Assembly: GCA_002099365.1 (NCBI GenBank)
Contig: MSED01000005.1
Span: forward strand, 1,426,001 to 1,490,000
DNA from: Phialophora verrucosa
Lineage: Eukaryota > Ascomycota > Eurotiomycetes > Chaetothyriales > Herpotrichiellaceae
Reading direction: 5' to 3'
Length of the DNA stretch: 64,000 nt
Position numbers and translations under genes: made by a program. Below are positions 42,436 through 53,501 of this stretch, one piece after another; within the stretch, counting starts at the first letter, position 1, and every line of letters starts with the position of its first letter. The notes under the pieces were generated by a model. The model made no database searches and was not told the DNA's origin. It saw only the letters and a list, made by a program, of their open reading frames with translations.

Positions 42436-43680
42436 TCAAACAAAGTCTTCGCCCATAACATCTTCTATTTCCACGACCCCGGTAACCTCGTTATGCTCGA
42501 CGATTCCGAGCAGAGTCCCTCGCTTGAGGAATTCTTTTCCTCGGCCAGTGCCCTCGTCTCGCATCTGGTGGATCCATCTCCTACACTCTTCGACAGTTGT
42601 GGAGTTGAGAACGGATATCCAGTCCGTTTTTTCAACTACCACTCTGCCGAATTCGTCCTCTACGGACGAGATTAAAGCCGAGGGATCCTGCATGTTTTGT
42701 ATCCGTCGAGGACCAATGATACGGTTTGCTGACGTCCGTACGAAACCACGGGGCGACTTCACCGCGGCTAGAAGGACGTTGAAGCACAGAAGCGGCTGAC
42801 CTGCTTGCGGCGAAGCGATCGGCACCTGCGACACCGTGGTCGCTAGATCGGCCATTCTGGGGGCATTCTGAATAGCTGAATTGAATGCGGCGCCGATTGC
42901 ACCGCCGGGGTGGTTCGACGCAAAGACAGCGGGTGTTTCCACTCCACTAGACGAATGCAGTTCATCGGCAACTGCAAGCGCCAGGCTGTCGCCAAGAGCC
43001 AGGGTGATCGTGGTCGATGTTGTTGGAGCCGAAACTCCGAACGACGAGGTTTCGGTTTCGTGGATTGTCGTTGGCAGAAGGATATTCGTGGCTCCTTGTC
43101 TTGCTGGATGCGACAGTAGTGGGCAAGTGATTGGGCTCAGATGCGCCGTCATGAGAATCAGAGGAATGCAATGCTGTATATGCGGTATAAGTGACAGGAG
43201 TTCTGGTGTCCTCCCGGAGAATGTGATCATAATAACCGTATCTGTGGTTCGGACAAGCCCTAGGTCCCCATGAAGAGCCTCAATGGGATGCAGAAAGATT
43301 GCATGGATGCCCAATGACACAAACGTGGCGACAAGCTTTTTTGCAATATGCCCCGACTTTCCAACGCCCGTGAAGATGGTCTTTCCGTGTCGGGTCTCGG
43401 AGTTGATGATCTGGCTGACAGCTCGAAGGAGAGACTCTTGTGCCTCTGCGGAAGTGCTGTAAAGTTCCTCAAGATGAGACAGTGCCTGTCGTTCAGTGGC
43501 AAGCACGTGCAAGGCCTTCTTGATCGTCCTGCTGTCCGGTTTGAATGTCCTTTCATCGAAAGCTGCAGGTATTTCTGGCGGCGTGATCGGCAGTGGCTCG
43601 AGTTGTTCGGCAAGGGGACCGCATAGCGGCATGGAAGGGGTAAGAGGTGTGGGAAGATAGGTTTGGTGAGTATATGCCAT
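42436..43680 (-). CDS. KpsF/GutQ-like SIS-domain sugar-phosphate isomerase
   Basis: Single exon, 414 residues from ATG 43680 (MAYTHQTYLP). A longer frame would need a non-ATG start. After a Pro-rich N-terminus, a SIS domain spans about 75-290. Its motifs are GKTIFTGVGKSGHIAKKLVA, the HPIEALHGDLGLV segment, VIMITFSGRTPELLSLIP, and FASNHPGGAIGAAF matching the conserved NxHPGG of arabinose-5-phosphate isomerases. Bacterial KpsF interconverts ribulose-5-P and arabinose-5-P. The C-terminal 120 residues hold at most a degenerate CBS-like region. The physiological substrate in fungi is not established, so an aldose-ketose isomerase or regulatory sugar-phosphate binding role is inferred. Confidence 0.85.
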   Translation of the reverse strand: MAYTHQTYLPTPLTPSMPLCGPLAEQLEPLPITPPEIPAAFDERTFKPDSRTIKKALHVLATERQALSHLEELYSTSAEAQESLLRAVSQIINSETRHGKTIFTGVGKSGHIAKKLVATFVSLGIHAIFLHPIEALHGDLGLVRTTDTVIMITFSGRTPELLSLIPHIQHCIPLILMTAHLSPITCPLLSHPARQGATNILLPTTIHETETSSFGVSAPTTSTTITLALGDSLALAVADELHSSSGVETPAVFASNHPGGAIGAAFNSAIQNAPRMADLATTVSQVPIASPQAGQPLLCFNVLLAAVKSPRGFVRTSANRIIGPRRIQNMQDPSALISSVEDEFGRVVVEKTDWISVLNSTTVEECRRWIHQMRDEGTGRGKEFLKRGTLLGIVEHNEVTGVVEIEDVMGEDFV

Positions 43681-46600
43681 CTTGCCACTCGTGATAATCC
43701 GAGACGCCAACGGAGATTTCTAAGGTTGAGTGTTCCACATCAAACAGCGTTCAAAAGATGTAATTCTTTCAATGGATTGAGTAGTGACGACGATGATGTG
43801 GACTCAATTCCGATCGCCTTTTGTTTTTCGTATATGTTTGTGAGCAACGTCTCCCGGCACCCCCCCGGTTTGATAATCAGCGGATATCGGACAGCCACCT
43901 CGGGTTGCAAGCAAGGCGTATTGCTAACATGACGCCATAGACTTTGTGAAAGAGCGGCAGTCGAAGGCGCGTGTCGGCTTAAGGGCGAGCTTGTAATCTG
44001 GGTAAATGCCTGGAGGTGGGAGGAGGAGAGTACAACAGCACGAAGAAGAGTCGTCTTCAGTCAAGTTATCGCGATCATTGTGAGATTTGGAGGACAAATT
44101 CCAGCAGGGGTCCGAGGGGTGGATACAGGGCTAGAATTCGGCTGCAGCCAAATACGAGTACTCTGGCCACCCGGCCGGAGTCCCCCTGGTGTGGTGCTCG
44201 CTCGTGCGTATCAGCCAAGGGCTCGATGACTGGAAGCCTGGAGAAGCCGGACTCGAAAAGAGTGGACTTGACCGACTTCGGATTCTCTAGCTCAAAAAAT
44301 GGTCGAAGTGAGATAAGGTTGATATCGAGTCAAGTGTCAAAAGACGGGAGGATTGGACCGATCGAAGCAGACCGCCAGATAATCATTGGCACCCTGACAC
44401 TGCACTGTACCTGGATGTGATCAATCCGGGAAGCCGGCAACAGGGCAGAGCACTTGAAGGACGAGACGAGGCCAGCCGGTGAACAGCAGAGAGACCTTGA
44501 GAGACTCGACAGACTGCTGGCATTGGCGATGGCGATGGCGCAATTGAAGGGCAGAAAAACACCAAATTACGAGATCTGCAAGCGGAATATTTTTGAACTT
44601 TCTGCGGGGCTGTCGACATGCATCACAAAGCCCAATGCAAGGGTCACTGGTCTGTCCAGCTCTTGACCCTACACCTATGCAGTATTGTGTAACGCTGCTC
44701 GCATGAATGATTCCGTCCTCCGGCCGCCCTCAGGGGCGATCGCGGGCACGAGTCTTGCAACTACATCCAGAACTCTAACTCGAAGGAACGCATGGGGCCG
44801 GCACCTGCAGGTCGTCCTACAGAGCTACCCTCTCGATCTCCTCCACCTCCGAGCCATTCACACTTACGGTCCACTACGAGTACCATCAACCCGAGCATAA
44901 CGCTTGTCCTGCTGCGTCCTGTGCTCAGTGTGGTACGTCACATCGAGAACGGATTCTCCTGCATTGGGATCCTCGGCCCAAAATAGTCAACTGCAATTGT
45001 CCTCTCTTTGTTCTTTCTCCTCTCCATCCAATCCACCCAGCGCGAGCGGCGGGCTCTCTTAAACACTAAGAACCATCCAACGTGCAAAGACTACTCCTCC
45101 TATAGCAGGCCCCGACCAGATCTGTCGAGGAGGATGCCGGCAAGAGGAACACCAATCATTGAGTGCGCATGAACCATGTGGTTGTAATGCCAGGCAATGT
45201 AGCTGGCAGCTGGCCTTTGGAACTGGATGCTTCTTACTAACACGGCCATGCATCTTCATAGGAATGAAACGCATCCAGCAGTCGAATTCTGGGCCCAACA
45301 GGAACAAGTAGTGATATGCATCAGGTTCGCTGCAACTAAGCATGCGGGACCCTGACCGTTGAATGTTCGCTTAACTGAGGGCCGCATAGCTTCGGCATCT
45401 GATCTGCGTGTCTGAACGGAATTGCTGAGCTGGCAAGATAACGACGATAGCAACACCAACCACCTATTTCGCATGCGCGCTTTTCAGTGACCTAAGGCAC
45501 ATGATTGCTTCGCCGCGCCTCACACGCCGTTCATATTGGCTCCTGCCAAATGATCAGCCCGCCTCCGATATACCATTCTTCCAGATCGATAGGCCATGCT
45601 CATCGTTAGGCTTGACCGGTCGCGCAAGACATTCATTAACCCCCAAAAATACACTGCAAGGCTTGACAAGAACAAGGACTTCCAGAGATGTCAGATGCGT
45701 TGGTGGTCACTTCTGTGTGCTAATGCTACGGCATGAGGCACCGTCTCGGGAGGCAGACACGGCAGACTCAACAACCGAAGACGCAAGAGGACGAGGCCAT
45801 GGGTGTGTAAAGAAATCCTCCCCTTTCTCTGGGCGCGTCGCCAATTATGGGCTTGTATGACTGGTATTAACCATCAGAACTCGACCGAGTATTTCATCGC
45901 ACTCGACACTACCCCCGCCAATCTGGGACTCCAAGGAAAAGGAATCAGAGTGCGAACACGCATGCGGCGTCCACCATGTGAACGTGTGAATCAGCTCACA
46001 TATGAGACTCAGTTATAATACCCCGATGTCTACTAGTTCTCATGGTCGGAAGAGTATCACCCTTCGAGATGAGTGTTGCCGCGACATTGATGATCCCGCA
46101 GAAACGTCAAACTCCCTATGCTAAGAGCATTGAAATGGATTGATATTTGGCCTAGGATCCATTCGTGGTTGCTCCAGAGGTGGGGGAATGACTGAGGCGT
46201 CTTTCTGTTAGTGGAACAAGGAACAAGAGCTTGACTACTTGGTTTTCTTGCACTTGAAGAATAAAGTGGACATTTTCTCAAAGCTCTACAAAGTCACAAG
46301 AAGGACTACAAACTTTCTGTCACTTCTCGAGAGGGGTCTTTGTCGGAGCTGACACCAGGGTGACATTGAAGCTGCATCATGCTGCAGGAGGCCCTTGTCT
46401 GATACTGGATCTGGAGAAAGCTCGAGGGCACTGTATGAAATTGCATAGGGAGGAGGGGAAACCAAATGCGCAACTTAGACTGAGCACATCGATCTCCAGA
46501 GCAAAGCAGCCACTGCCTCGAAGGGCCGATCCGCTTGTATTCCAGCATTATTGCCATGTCACTGTAGTAATTATTCGCTGCCTGAAGGTCACTTGACTAG

Positions 46601-46864
46601 AGTTTGCTTGTTAGATTGACAATTGCCATCATTGATTGGCAGGCAAAAGTCCAGCAGCTGTCGGCAACGGCGAGCGCATCTCCAACAAAGTCGATCCTCG
46701 ATCTTCCAGAGGAACCAACTGCACTCGTGCTCTTCTCAACAATTACCTCATTTCCAACCTTCCAACAGCACCCAAAATAGGGAATTAAACTTACAAGCAC
46801 AACAGCATTACCCTGTCACGCCTGTCTGCCCTGTCTCGGCCCTGTAATCGATGGGCTCGACACA
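43681..46864. other. Large intergenic stretch, nothing recognised
   Basis: About 3.2 kb upstream of both flanking genes. Many short frames (up to 134 codons) are scattered on both strands without domains, paired splice sites or repeats. It is the largest empty stretch in the window. It could hold a long leader of the TCO89-like gene or non-coding transcripts. No tRNA-like B-box pair was seen. Confidence 0.45.
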
Positions 46865-48649
46865 ATGCCTTCTGCATCCCCCTCTCCGATCAAGCGTCCA
46901 TCACTGACGGAACGCAACTCCTCTACACACTCCCTGAGTTCTTCGGGCAGACAAACAACCATCCATAAGGTCCATCGGCCTCACACCGTCACTCGCCACT
47001 CCAGGAATGTATCTCATGGCAAGGGACTTAGCAAGTTAGGCAAAGTTCAGTCTACAGCCAGCATCAACACCGATACCCAAAAGAACCATCAAAGGAAGAA
47101 GTCGGGAGGCACCACACCACCTCATAGTCCGAGGACGCCGCTCGTGAAACGAAACAGTTCCCATGTTGCTCTGGCAAAAAACACGTCGTTCGGAAATCTA
47201 CGGAAGAACCACTCGGCCACCGCATTGCCTCGAAATGCCTCCCACGCAGCTCTCAAAAAGATTGGACTTGCGCCGGCAATAAAGCAGAAGAGCAAGGAAG
47301 CAAAAGATGGGGTATTCCAGCTTGGAGATCGATCGTCAGACGACGAAGAGGAAGGAGAATGGGAAGATTCAACCACGCAGTCTCCCGAATTGACCAGGAA
47401 CAATTCAAAAACCTCTACACCGGCAAGAGCACACACCCCGAATGGAGACCCTGCTCTCGAACAGCATGTAGCACAGGGGGTTACGCGCCAGCAGAAGACC
47501 TCATCACCTCCCCTGCCTTCACTAAAGAACAAGAATCGGTCTGCACCAAACCTGAAAGGCGAGCTGGTGGTCTCGCAAACACATAATCCACCTGATCCTG
47601 CACTGCTTCAACAGTATCCCCGTTCTTCACGCGCCCCGCCGGCTATGTCCACAGTGTCAGCGCATGTTGGACCGAGCCAACTGGTCCGGAGTGACTCGTC
47701 TAGATCATTTACTCACATCTCGCATGCTGACGCTACTGGGTCAAACGCAACTCTGGACACAGCAGGCAAACCTACGGGTACATCTTCTGGACCTGTGTCT
47801 GGCCCTGTCCTGACATCCTCTTCGGTGGAGGGCGGTGTCTCGCATTTCCTACCAACAGATACACCGGCAGGTTCTTTCCGGCAGACTGTAGACGAGTCTG
47901 ACGGAGATTCGCCTTCCAACTTTCTCTCCAACTACAAGCCGCAACCATCTGAATCGCCGGAGAAGACAAAGACCCTTCACAAGGCAAGAATATCACAAAT
48001 GCAGTCCCGAACACAGCAAAAACTCGACCTGCAGAAAAGGGAGATCTCTAGAGCTGGGCCTGCGGCGCCTACCACTCCCTTGGCCCCTGGCATGGGCGTC
48101 CCTCTGGCATCAGCGACCTCGTTGCATAGTCGGGCTGCATCCAGAAACCGCAACCGCTCTTTGGCTGGAGAGATAAAAGCTGTGAAGCAAGACTACGAGA
48201 CTGCTATGAAGCAATTCATGGTGGTAAGAAGATTCAGGAGTCCTATGATAGAAAGCCTGAGCAGGTTAAAGGAGAAAAGTGCCCTGCCTCAAGACCTTGG
48301 CATGGCCGCAGCCGCCGGTGCCGCAGCCAAGAGTAGACCGCAGAGTCGGCGTGGCCTCAGCGCCAACACTGTCAACGGGCACGCAAGGGCCGGAATCAGT
48401 CGAAGTTTCGAGGAGCAGAGGTCGTCCCCTCTGGCTTCAAGGTCAAACAGCAGGGGCCGTGGGGGTAGAGTCCATTTCCAGCGGCAGAGCAGCCACGACG
48501 ACATTGAAGTCACACCATCCCAGCCCGATAGCGGTCTTGATGGGGCTCAGGATGACGAGCAGTTCGGGCTCTCTCCAGAAGAGGCGCTGCTCCGACGGAT
48601 ATGGGGCAGCCGCGAGGTCTACGAGCCCGGTGAGCATGGACAGGCATGA
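46865..48649 (+). CDS. TCO89-like TORC1-associated protein
   Basis: Single exon, 594 residues, mostly low complexity (Ser, Asn, Arg, Pro). Recognisable blocks are an N-terminal basic RPHTVTRHSRNVSHGKGLSK, imperfect repeats around residues 95-135 (VKRNSSHVALAKNTSFGNLR, LPRNASHAALKKIG), an acidic DRSSDDEEEGEWED, a KARISQMQSRTQQKLDLQK segment near 380, and YETAMKQFMVVRRFRSPMIE near 450. This order resembles the fungal TCO89 domain family, a vacuolar-membrane TORC1 component in yeast. The match rests on short motifs, so the name is tentative. A generic disordered phosphoprotein is the alternative. An internal GTAAGA...CAG pair at 48223-48263 is 41 bases and would break the frame, so it is not an intron. 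Confidence 0.6.
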   Translation: MPSASPSPIKRPSLTERNSSTHSLSSSGRQTTIHKVHRPHTVTRHSRNVSHGKGLSKLGKVQSTASINTDTQKNHQRKKSGGTTPPHSPRTPLVKRNSSHVALAKNTSFGNLRKNHSATALPRNASHAALKKIGLAPAIKQKSKEAKDGVFQLGDRSSDDEEEGEWEDSTTQSPELTRNNSKTSTPARAHTPNGDPALEQHVAQGVTRQQKTSSPPLPSLKNKNRSAPNLKGELVVSQTHNPPDPALLQQYPRSSRAPPAMSTVSAHVGPSQLVRSDSSRSFTHISHADATGSNATLDTAGKPTGTSSGPVSGPVLTSSSVEGGVSHFLPTDTPAGSFRQTVDESDGDSPSNFLSNYKPQPSESPEKTKTLHKARISQMQSRTQQKLDLQKREISRAGPAAPTTPLAPGMGVPLASATSLHSRAASRNRNRSLAGEIKAVKQDYETAMKQFMVVRRFRSPMIESLSRLKEKSALPQDLGMAAAAGAAAKSRPQSRRGLSANTVNGHARAGISRSFEEQRSSPLASRSNSRGRGGRVHFQRQSSHDDIEVTPSQPDSGLDGAQDDEQFGLSPEEALLRRIWGSREVYEPGEHGQA

Positions 48650-49048
48650 GCAATGGGCTATGGTGCGGAAGGTCCGCAGTCTTCATCGACTGACTTCGGT
48701 ATATTTTTCGCTCTTCTACGACTTGTGTTTCTAGTTCCTGCGTTCGAGCGCGATTATGACTTACTAGTGCGAGCTGCCAGCTGTTCATTCTACACGCTGT
48801 TATGAAGGAGCCTGTACATGAAAGGGCTTCTCGTTTGGCTCGCGGCCATCGTTGTCAGCTCCGTCCTCTTGACGGTTGATCGGGGCTTAATGGAATTATT
48901 TCCAAGCACTTGCAAGAGCCTGGCATACAGTCTGGTGTCCAACTACACTATTAAGAGGTTTCTTTCCCCTCCTGGGACTTCTACACCGAGTCCATATCCT
49001 AGTATACTGTAACAGGCCTAAGTCCAATTTCCTCACATCTTCAACGTC
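48650..49048. other. 3' spacer between convergent genes
   Basis: About 400 bases between the TCO89-like and dienelactone-hydrolase-like stops. A 64-codon rightward frame at 48818 begins with a hydrophobic leader (MKGLLVWLAAIVVSSVLLTV) but has no further support. Confidence 0.4.
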
Positions 49049-50504
49049 TCACCAATCAGGAATCAATTCATTGCTCTGGAAGCTGTCCTCGTCTAATACT
49101 TTCCTGGCGGCCTCCCTCCCACACACAGGCAACCTCTCCACTTCATCTTGCCTACCTTCCTCGGCGGTCTTGAACGTCTTGGGGACGTACTTCGGATCCA
49201 GCAATCCGATCTGCACCAGCACGGTGGCCTGGTCCCAGTGGATATGCTCCTGGTACAGCTTCCCACCCCGGACGCCAATCACAGTGACCAACACGACCTC
49301 CACCCTCTTGTCCGTAGGCGGCACGCCCGGCAACATCCAGGGGATCTCCGTCGTGTGCGTGAAGGACACGAACATCTCATCGACAACACGATCGACGCCC
49401 ACGGTCCGGCTGAGGAGCCGAATCCTCATGTCCGGCGGGATGTTCGGCATGAAGAAGTCGGCGTAGAACCTGCGAAGCTGGTTGTACCCGATCCCTCCTG
49501 TCATGGTGGGCGAACAGTTCAAGACCGGCTGCCTTGTCATCGTCGCCATGGTCTTGTCGACGTCCTTCTCCGCGAACTCGAGCCGCATGTGGGTATTCCA
49601 GATGGCCTCGAGATCGGGACCGTCGATGTCGAAGGCCGTGCGGAGGATGTCGATGGTTCTCGTCCAAGCTAGTGAGGCACCCACTTTGTCGAATTCGTCG
49701 AGGTCGTGCTCCGCGAAGCCGGGCTTTGTGTTTTCATAGCGATACGAGGGGAAGCGGGTACCCCATTTCTGGGAGGCCGCTAGGTGGATTTGCACAAAAA
49801 GGGTCGGAGGGAAGTTGGTCGTCGACCGGGGCGCGTGGCCGGGGTAGTAGGCCACGACGGCCACGAGCTTGGGCATGGGTTTCATGCATGCTTCCAAGAC
49901 AAGGGTGGCGGCGTCGCCATATGCTGGCCAACTAGTTAGTTAGTCCGAGAACGGATACCTGTTGGTGTTTGACTTCCAATGCATCGCCACTGGGGACTTC
50001 AAATGAAAGATCTGGGGCAGGATTGTCGTGAATGGTATTGTACTCGTACTCGCGTCCAGACCCGCAAGTGAAGCATACCCATACCACACCACACCACACC
50101 ACACCATGCCATGCCATGCCGACATCGAACTCCAAAACTTACAATGAATGATTCGACCGGCTTGGTCAGCCCCACTTACCTACAATGGCATACTTCTCCC
50201 CAAGCTCCAGGGGGTCCTGCAAATGCTGCAGTTTGGCTAGGTAATCCTTCTTGTTTCCATCGTACTCGAGGTAACTGAGCTGGAAGCCTTCTTGCTGGAA
50301 ATGGGATATGATGGTCGGGTCGAAGTCGTCAGTGTCACTTGTCAGCACTATCCGGGGGGTAGTCGTGTTCCAGCTCAGATGCACGGTGCTGCCACCTCCT
50401 CGCATCCGCTGGCGGATCTGCTGCTTGGTTTTGGGAATGTCGAACTTGCCATCTGTGGTGGCGATGTTGATGTTGGGAAAGCCTCCCACGTCTATTCGGA
50501 CCAT
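49049..50504 (-). CDS. Dienelactone-hydrolase-like / SnoaL-like (NTF2-fold) protein
   Basis: Two exons, 50504-50180 and 49923-49049, with an unusually long 256-base intron (GTAAGTGG...GGCCAG, CTAAC branch). Splicing joins GEKYAIVAYGDAATLVLEAC in frame for 399 residues. The first half resembles fungal carboxymethylenebutenolidase-type proteins (FDIPKTKQQIRQRM, TPRIVLTSDTDDFDPTIISH, LVAVVAYYPGHAP). The second half is SnoaL-like (MTGGIGYNQLRRFYADFFMP, VDEMFVSFTHTTEIPWMLPG, EHIHWDQATVLVQIGLLDP). A clear hydrolase nucleophile motif is not obvious in the first half, so catalysis is uncertain. The intron carries pentanucleotide repeats. It is divergent to the PsuG-PsuK gene across 320 bases. Confidence 0.8.
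50081..50120. repeat. Pentanucleotide microsatellite inside an intron
   Basis: Eight consecutive 5-base units: ATACC, ACACC four times, ATGCC three times (plus strand). They lie wholly inside the 256-base intron of the hydrolase/SnoaL-like gene and probably explain its length. Confidence 0.85.
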
Positions 50505-50824
50505 CGTGAATCAGCTGCGGGGCACGAGTATAGCTGTGAACTGTGCACACGGATATTGAACTCAAAGTAAAGAGAGAGGAACTGGAAATCTGGGACGAGT
50601 GCGCTCTTGAACTTGGCTGCTCTTTCTACGTGACGCTTTGGACGTATGACGTCGAACCGGGATTTGCCGTTCAGCCTCGTTGCCCCGTGCGTCACACATG
50701 GGCCAATCACACGCGATCAGGCTCAGGGTGTGAGCGGTCAGCGTTACCGTACCGTACCAATACCGAGTATTTCTCCTCGCCATTGAAATCGCGAGGTTCG
50801 TGGTGTTCTTACGGCAAGTGGCCA
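50505..50824. promoter_or_regulatory. Divergent promoter with CCAAT box
   Basis: 320 bases between the hydrolase/SnoaL-like start and the PsuG-PsuK start. A CCAAT box is at 50703-50707 (plus strand), 118 bases before the PsuG-PsuK ATG. A second CCAAT overlaps that ATG (50822-50826) and is probably incidental. Confidence 0.4.
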
Positions 50825-53290
50825 ATGGCTTTATACAGGAGGGCGTTGTCCCTCAGCCCGTATTCCCGGACGTTGACGCAATGTTGCCGCCAGAGACGGA
50901 CGATCGTCACCGGTAGGGACAGGCTGTTCCGCGTCGCAGAAGAGGTGCAAGATGCTCTCGCACTGGGGAAGCCAGTCGTTGCACTCGAGACGACAATATA
51001 CACACATGGTACGGCCATCAAGCCGCCTTCGAAACGTCTATGAAGGCTCATTGCTCGCTAGGCTACCCATATCCCGAGAATGTCGCCCTCTCTTCGCACC
51101 TCGAGTCCCTCGTCCGCGTCAATGGCGCCGTGCCTGCGACCATCGGTATCCTCGAGGGCAGAGCCCTTGTTGGCATGGGCGCCGAAGAACTGATCCAGCT
51201 GGTCTCCACTGCTCGGGACAAGAATACCTGGAAGATCTCCAGGCGAGATCTCGGCTTCATCGGTGGGTTGGGGTTAAGAGGACAGAAGCTCAATGGAGGG
51301 ACAACTATTGCCGGGACAATGTTGCTCGCCCACCTGGCCGGCATCAAGGTCTTTGCCACGGGTGGTCTTGGCGGGGTCCATCGGGGGGGAGAGCATTCCA
51401 TGGACATTTCGGCGGACCTGACCGAGCTTGGACGGACGCCTGTAACGGTGATATCGAGCGGCTGCAAGAGCTTCTTGGACATCCCACGGACACTGGAGTA
51501 TCTTGAGACACAAGGAGTGGGTGTGGGCACTTTCGCGGATGGCAGACAAGGCGATGTCGACTTTCCGGCCTTCTTCTCCCGAGACAGCGGCGTCAAGAGC
51601 CCCAAGACCATTCTCGACGAAGTGGATGCCGCTGCTATCATCTACGCGCAGTCTATGTTGGGTATAAATTCTGGTCTGCTCTTCGCGAATCCTGTTCCCG
51701 AGCATTCGGCAATGTCCAGGGAAGATATCGATTCTATCATTACCGAAGCGGTTTCTGAAGCGGAGCAGAAGGGCATTGGCGGAAGTGCCAATACTCCGTA
51801 TATCTTGAAACGAATCAGGGAGCTGAGCAAAGGGGCCAGTGTCAAGGCTAATACGGCATTGACCGAGGCCAATGTCATCCGTGGCACGAAGGTCGCCGTG
51901 GAGCTTGCGAAGCTCGAAAGGCGAGATGGAGCTGCACCTCAGCGGTGAGCCATGTTAGACTTCGGACACAACGCGTCGAGGCTATCCGCTAACGGATCGC
52001 AGAGAGGACAGCAGCAGGCTTGTCATACCTCCAAACTCTCCCGTACCGTTGGTAACCGAGTCAAATCCAACACCAAGCACGGACAGACCGTCAGCGCAGG
52101 CTGTGGACGTACTCGTTGCTGGGTCGTTGGCAAGTGATACAATGTGCGACCACCAGCCATTCCACATCACCGCACAATCTACTTCACCTACTCTGCATAC
52201 CTCGAATCCGTCCAGCATATCACAGTCACCGGGTGGAGTTGGTCGAAATGTGGCCATCGCTGCACATCTGGCAGGTGCGAAGGTTGTTTTGGCCAGCGCC
52301 GTAGCGAATGACCTAGCTGGCTCGTCTCTCCTCGACCATGTCGTTAAGAGCGGTCTACACGCCACAGCTATACGGCAACTTTCAAACAGCGATGGTGCTA
52401 GGACTGCTCAATACGTTGCCATAAATGACACCAACAAAGACCTCGTGGTTGCGATGGCAGACATGTCGATCTTTGCTCATCCGGAGTTGGAGGCACCCGA
52501 GTACTGGACAGCGAGGATGGACGAGAGCAAGCCGAAGTGGGTGGTCGTTGATGCAAACTGGTCGCCGACAATTCTTTCGTCGATATTTGCCGCGGCGAAT
52601 GCATGTGGAGCGCTTATCGCATTCGAGCCCGTCTCGATCGCGAAGGCCGCACGGCTCTTTCACAAGGACAACCATTTCATCACGGGCACCAAGGTTTTAC
52701 CGGACCATGTGGTCAGCCTTGCATCCCCGAACCATCTTGAATTGTCCGCATTGTACAGTGCTGCTAGAGACGCAATGATGTTCGAGTCGGAGCAATGGTG
52801 GAGGGTCATCGACAGCTTAGGTCTCTCTGGCACGAGAACCCAGGATCTGCTGGTCTCCGTCGCCGGACGAGAGCTGGTCGAACAGGGTATTCCGCAACAG
52901 TGCATACAGCTCCTCCCGTTCATCCCGAATCTGGTGACAAAACTCGGGCGCCGAGGCTGTCTACTGACGTGCCTGTTGCGCAGTGGGGATGAGAGGTTGA
53001 GGCGACCAGAAAACGCGCCATACGTGCTGTCGACAAGATTCGCCGGCGACAGTGATCTTGGCGGTCTGTACATGCGATTGATTCCCCCGTCCATGGAAGT
53101 GGACCAGGACCATATTGTGTCTGTAAACGGTGTCGGAGATACTATGTTGGGTGTGGCCGTTGCGGGTCTTGCGAGGGGACGCACTCTGGAGGATGTGCTC
53201 CCGATTGCTCAAGAGGCGGCGGTACTAACACTGAAGTCGGCAGAAGCAGTGTCACCACAAGTCCGCAGCATCCAGGACAAGCTCAGGTGA
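50825..53290 (+). CDS. Bifunctional pseudouridine-5'-phosphate glycosidase / PfkB pseudouridine kinase
   Basis: Three exons: 50825-51008, 51062-51944 and 52003-53290, with introns of 53 and 58 bases (GTACGG...GCTAG and GTGAGC...ATCGCAG), giving 784 residues in frame. Residues 1 to about 26 are Arg/Ser/Leu-rich without acids (MALYRRALSLSPYSRTL), a likely mitochondrial presequence. The PsuG domain (about 40-350) shows VALETTIYTHGYPYPENVAL, FIGGLGLRGQKLNGGTTIAG, VFATGGLGGVHRGGEHSMDI and CKSFLDIPRTLEYLETQGV. A linker of about 30 residues leads to a PfkB kinase domain (about 390-780) with SPGGVGRNVAIAAHLAGAK and the catalytic GVGDTMLGVAVAGLARG. PsuK phosphorylates pseudouridine; PsuG splits the product into uracil and ribose-5-phosphate. 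The fusion puts RNA-derived pseudouridine salvage in one protein. Intron 2 falls just after the PsuG domain. Confidence 0.9.
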
Positions 53291-53501
53291 CATGGGGAGG
53301 CCAGCAGGAAGGCCGGCCTTTTGGCGAACCAATCCCAACGCCACACGTACCTTACTCAGCAGCCTCCGATTCCGACACCAACACCTCGCGGTTGTCAGCC
53401 GCATATCCGCCTACGTCGGGGCTATATCTCTCACTGGTTCACAGTATCCATCGCAGTTGATGCCTGGCGTAGTAGAGCATCAAGCAGCGCATTGTTTCAC
53501 C

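Noticed and set aside
42166..42799. Plus-strand frames between and over the ZNF830-like and SIS genes
   Set aside because: Out-of-frame continuation and antisense of the SIS gene, with low-complexity products.
48223..48263. GTAAGA...GAGCAG intron candidate inside the TCO89-like gene
   Set aside because: 41 bases is very short and removing it would shift the frame; the translated VVRRFRSPMIESL segment fits the protein.
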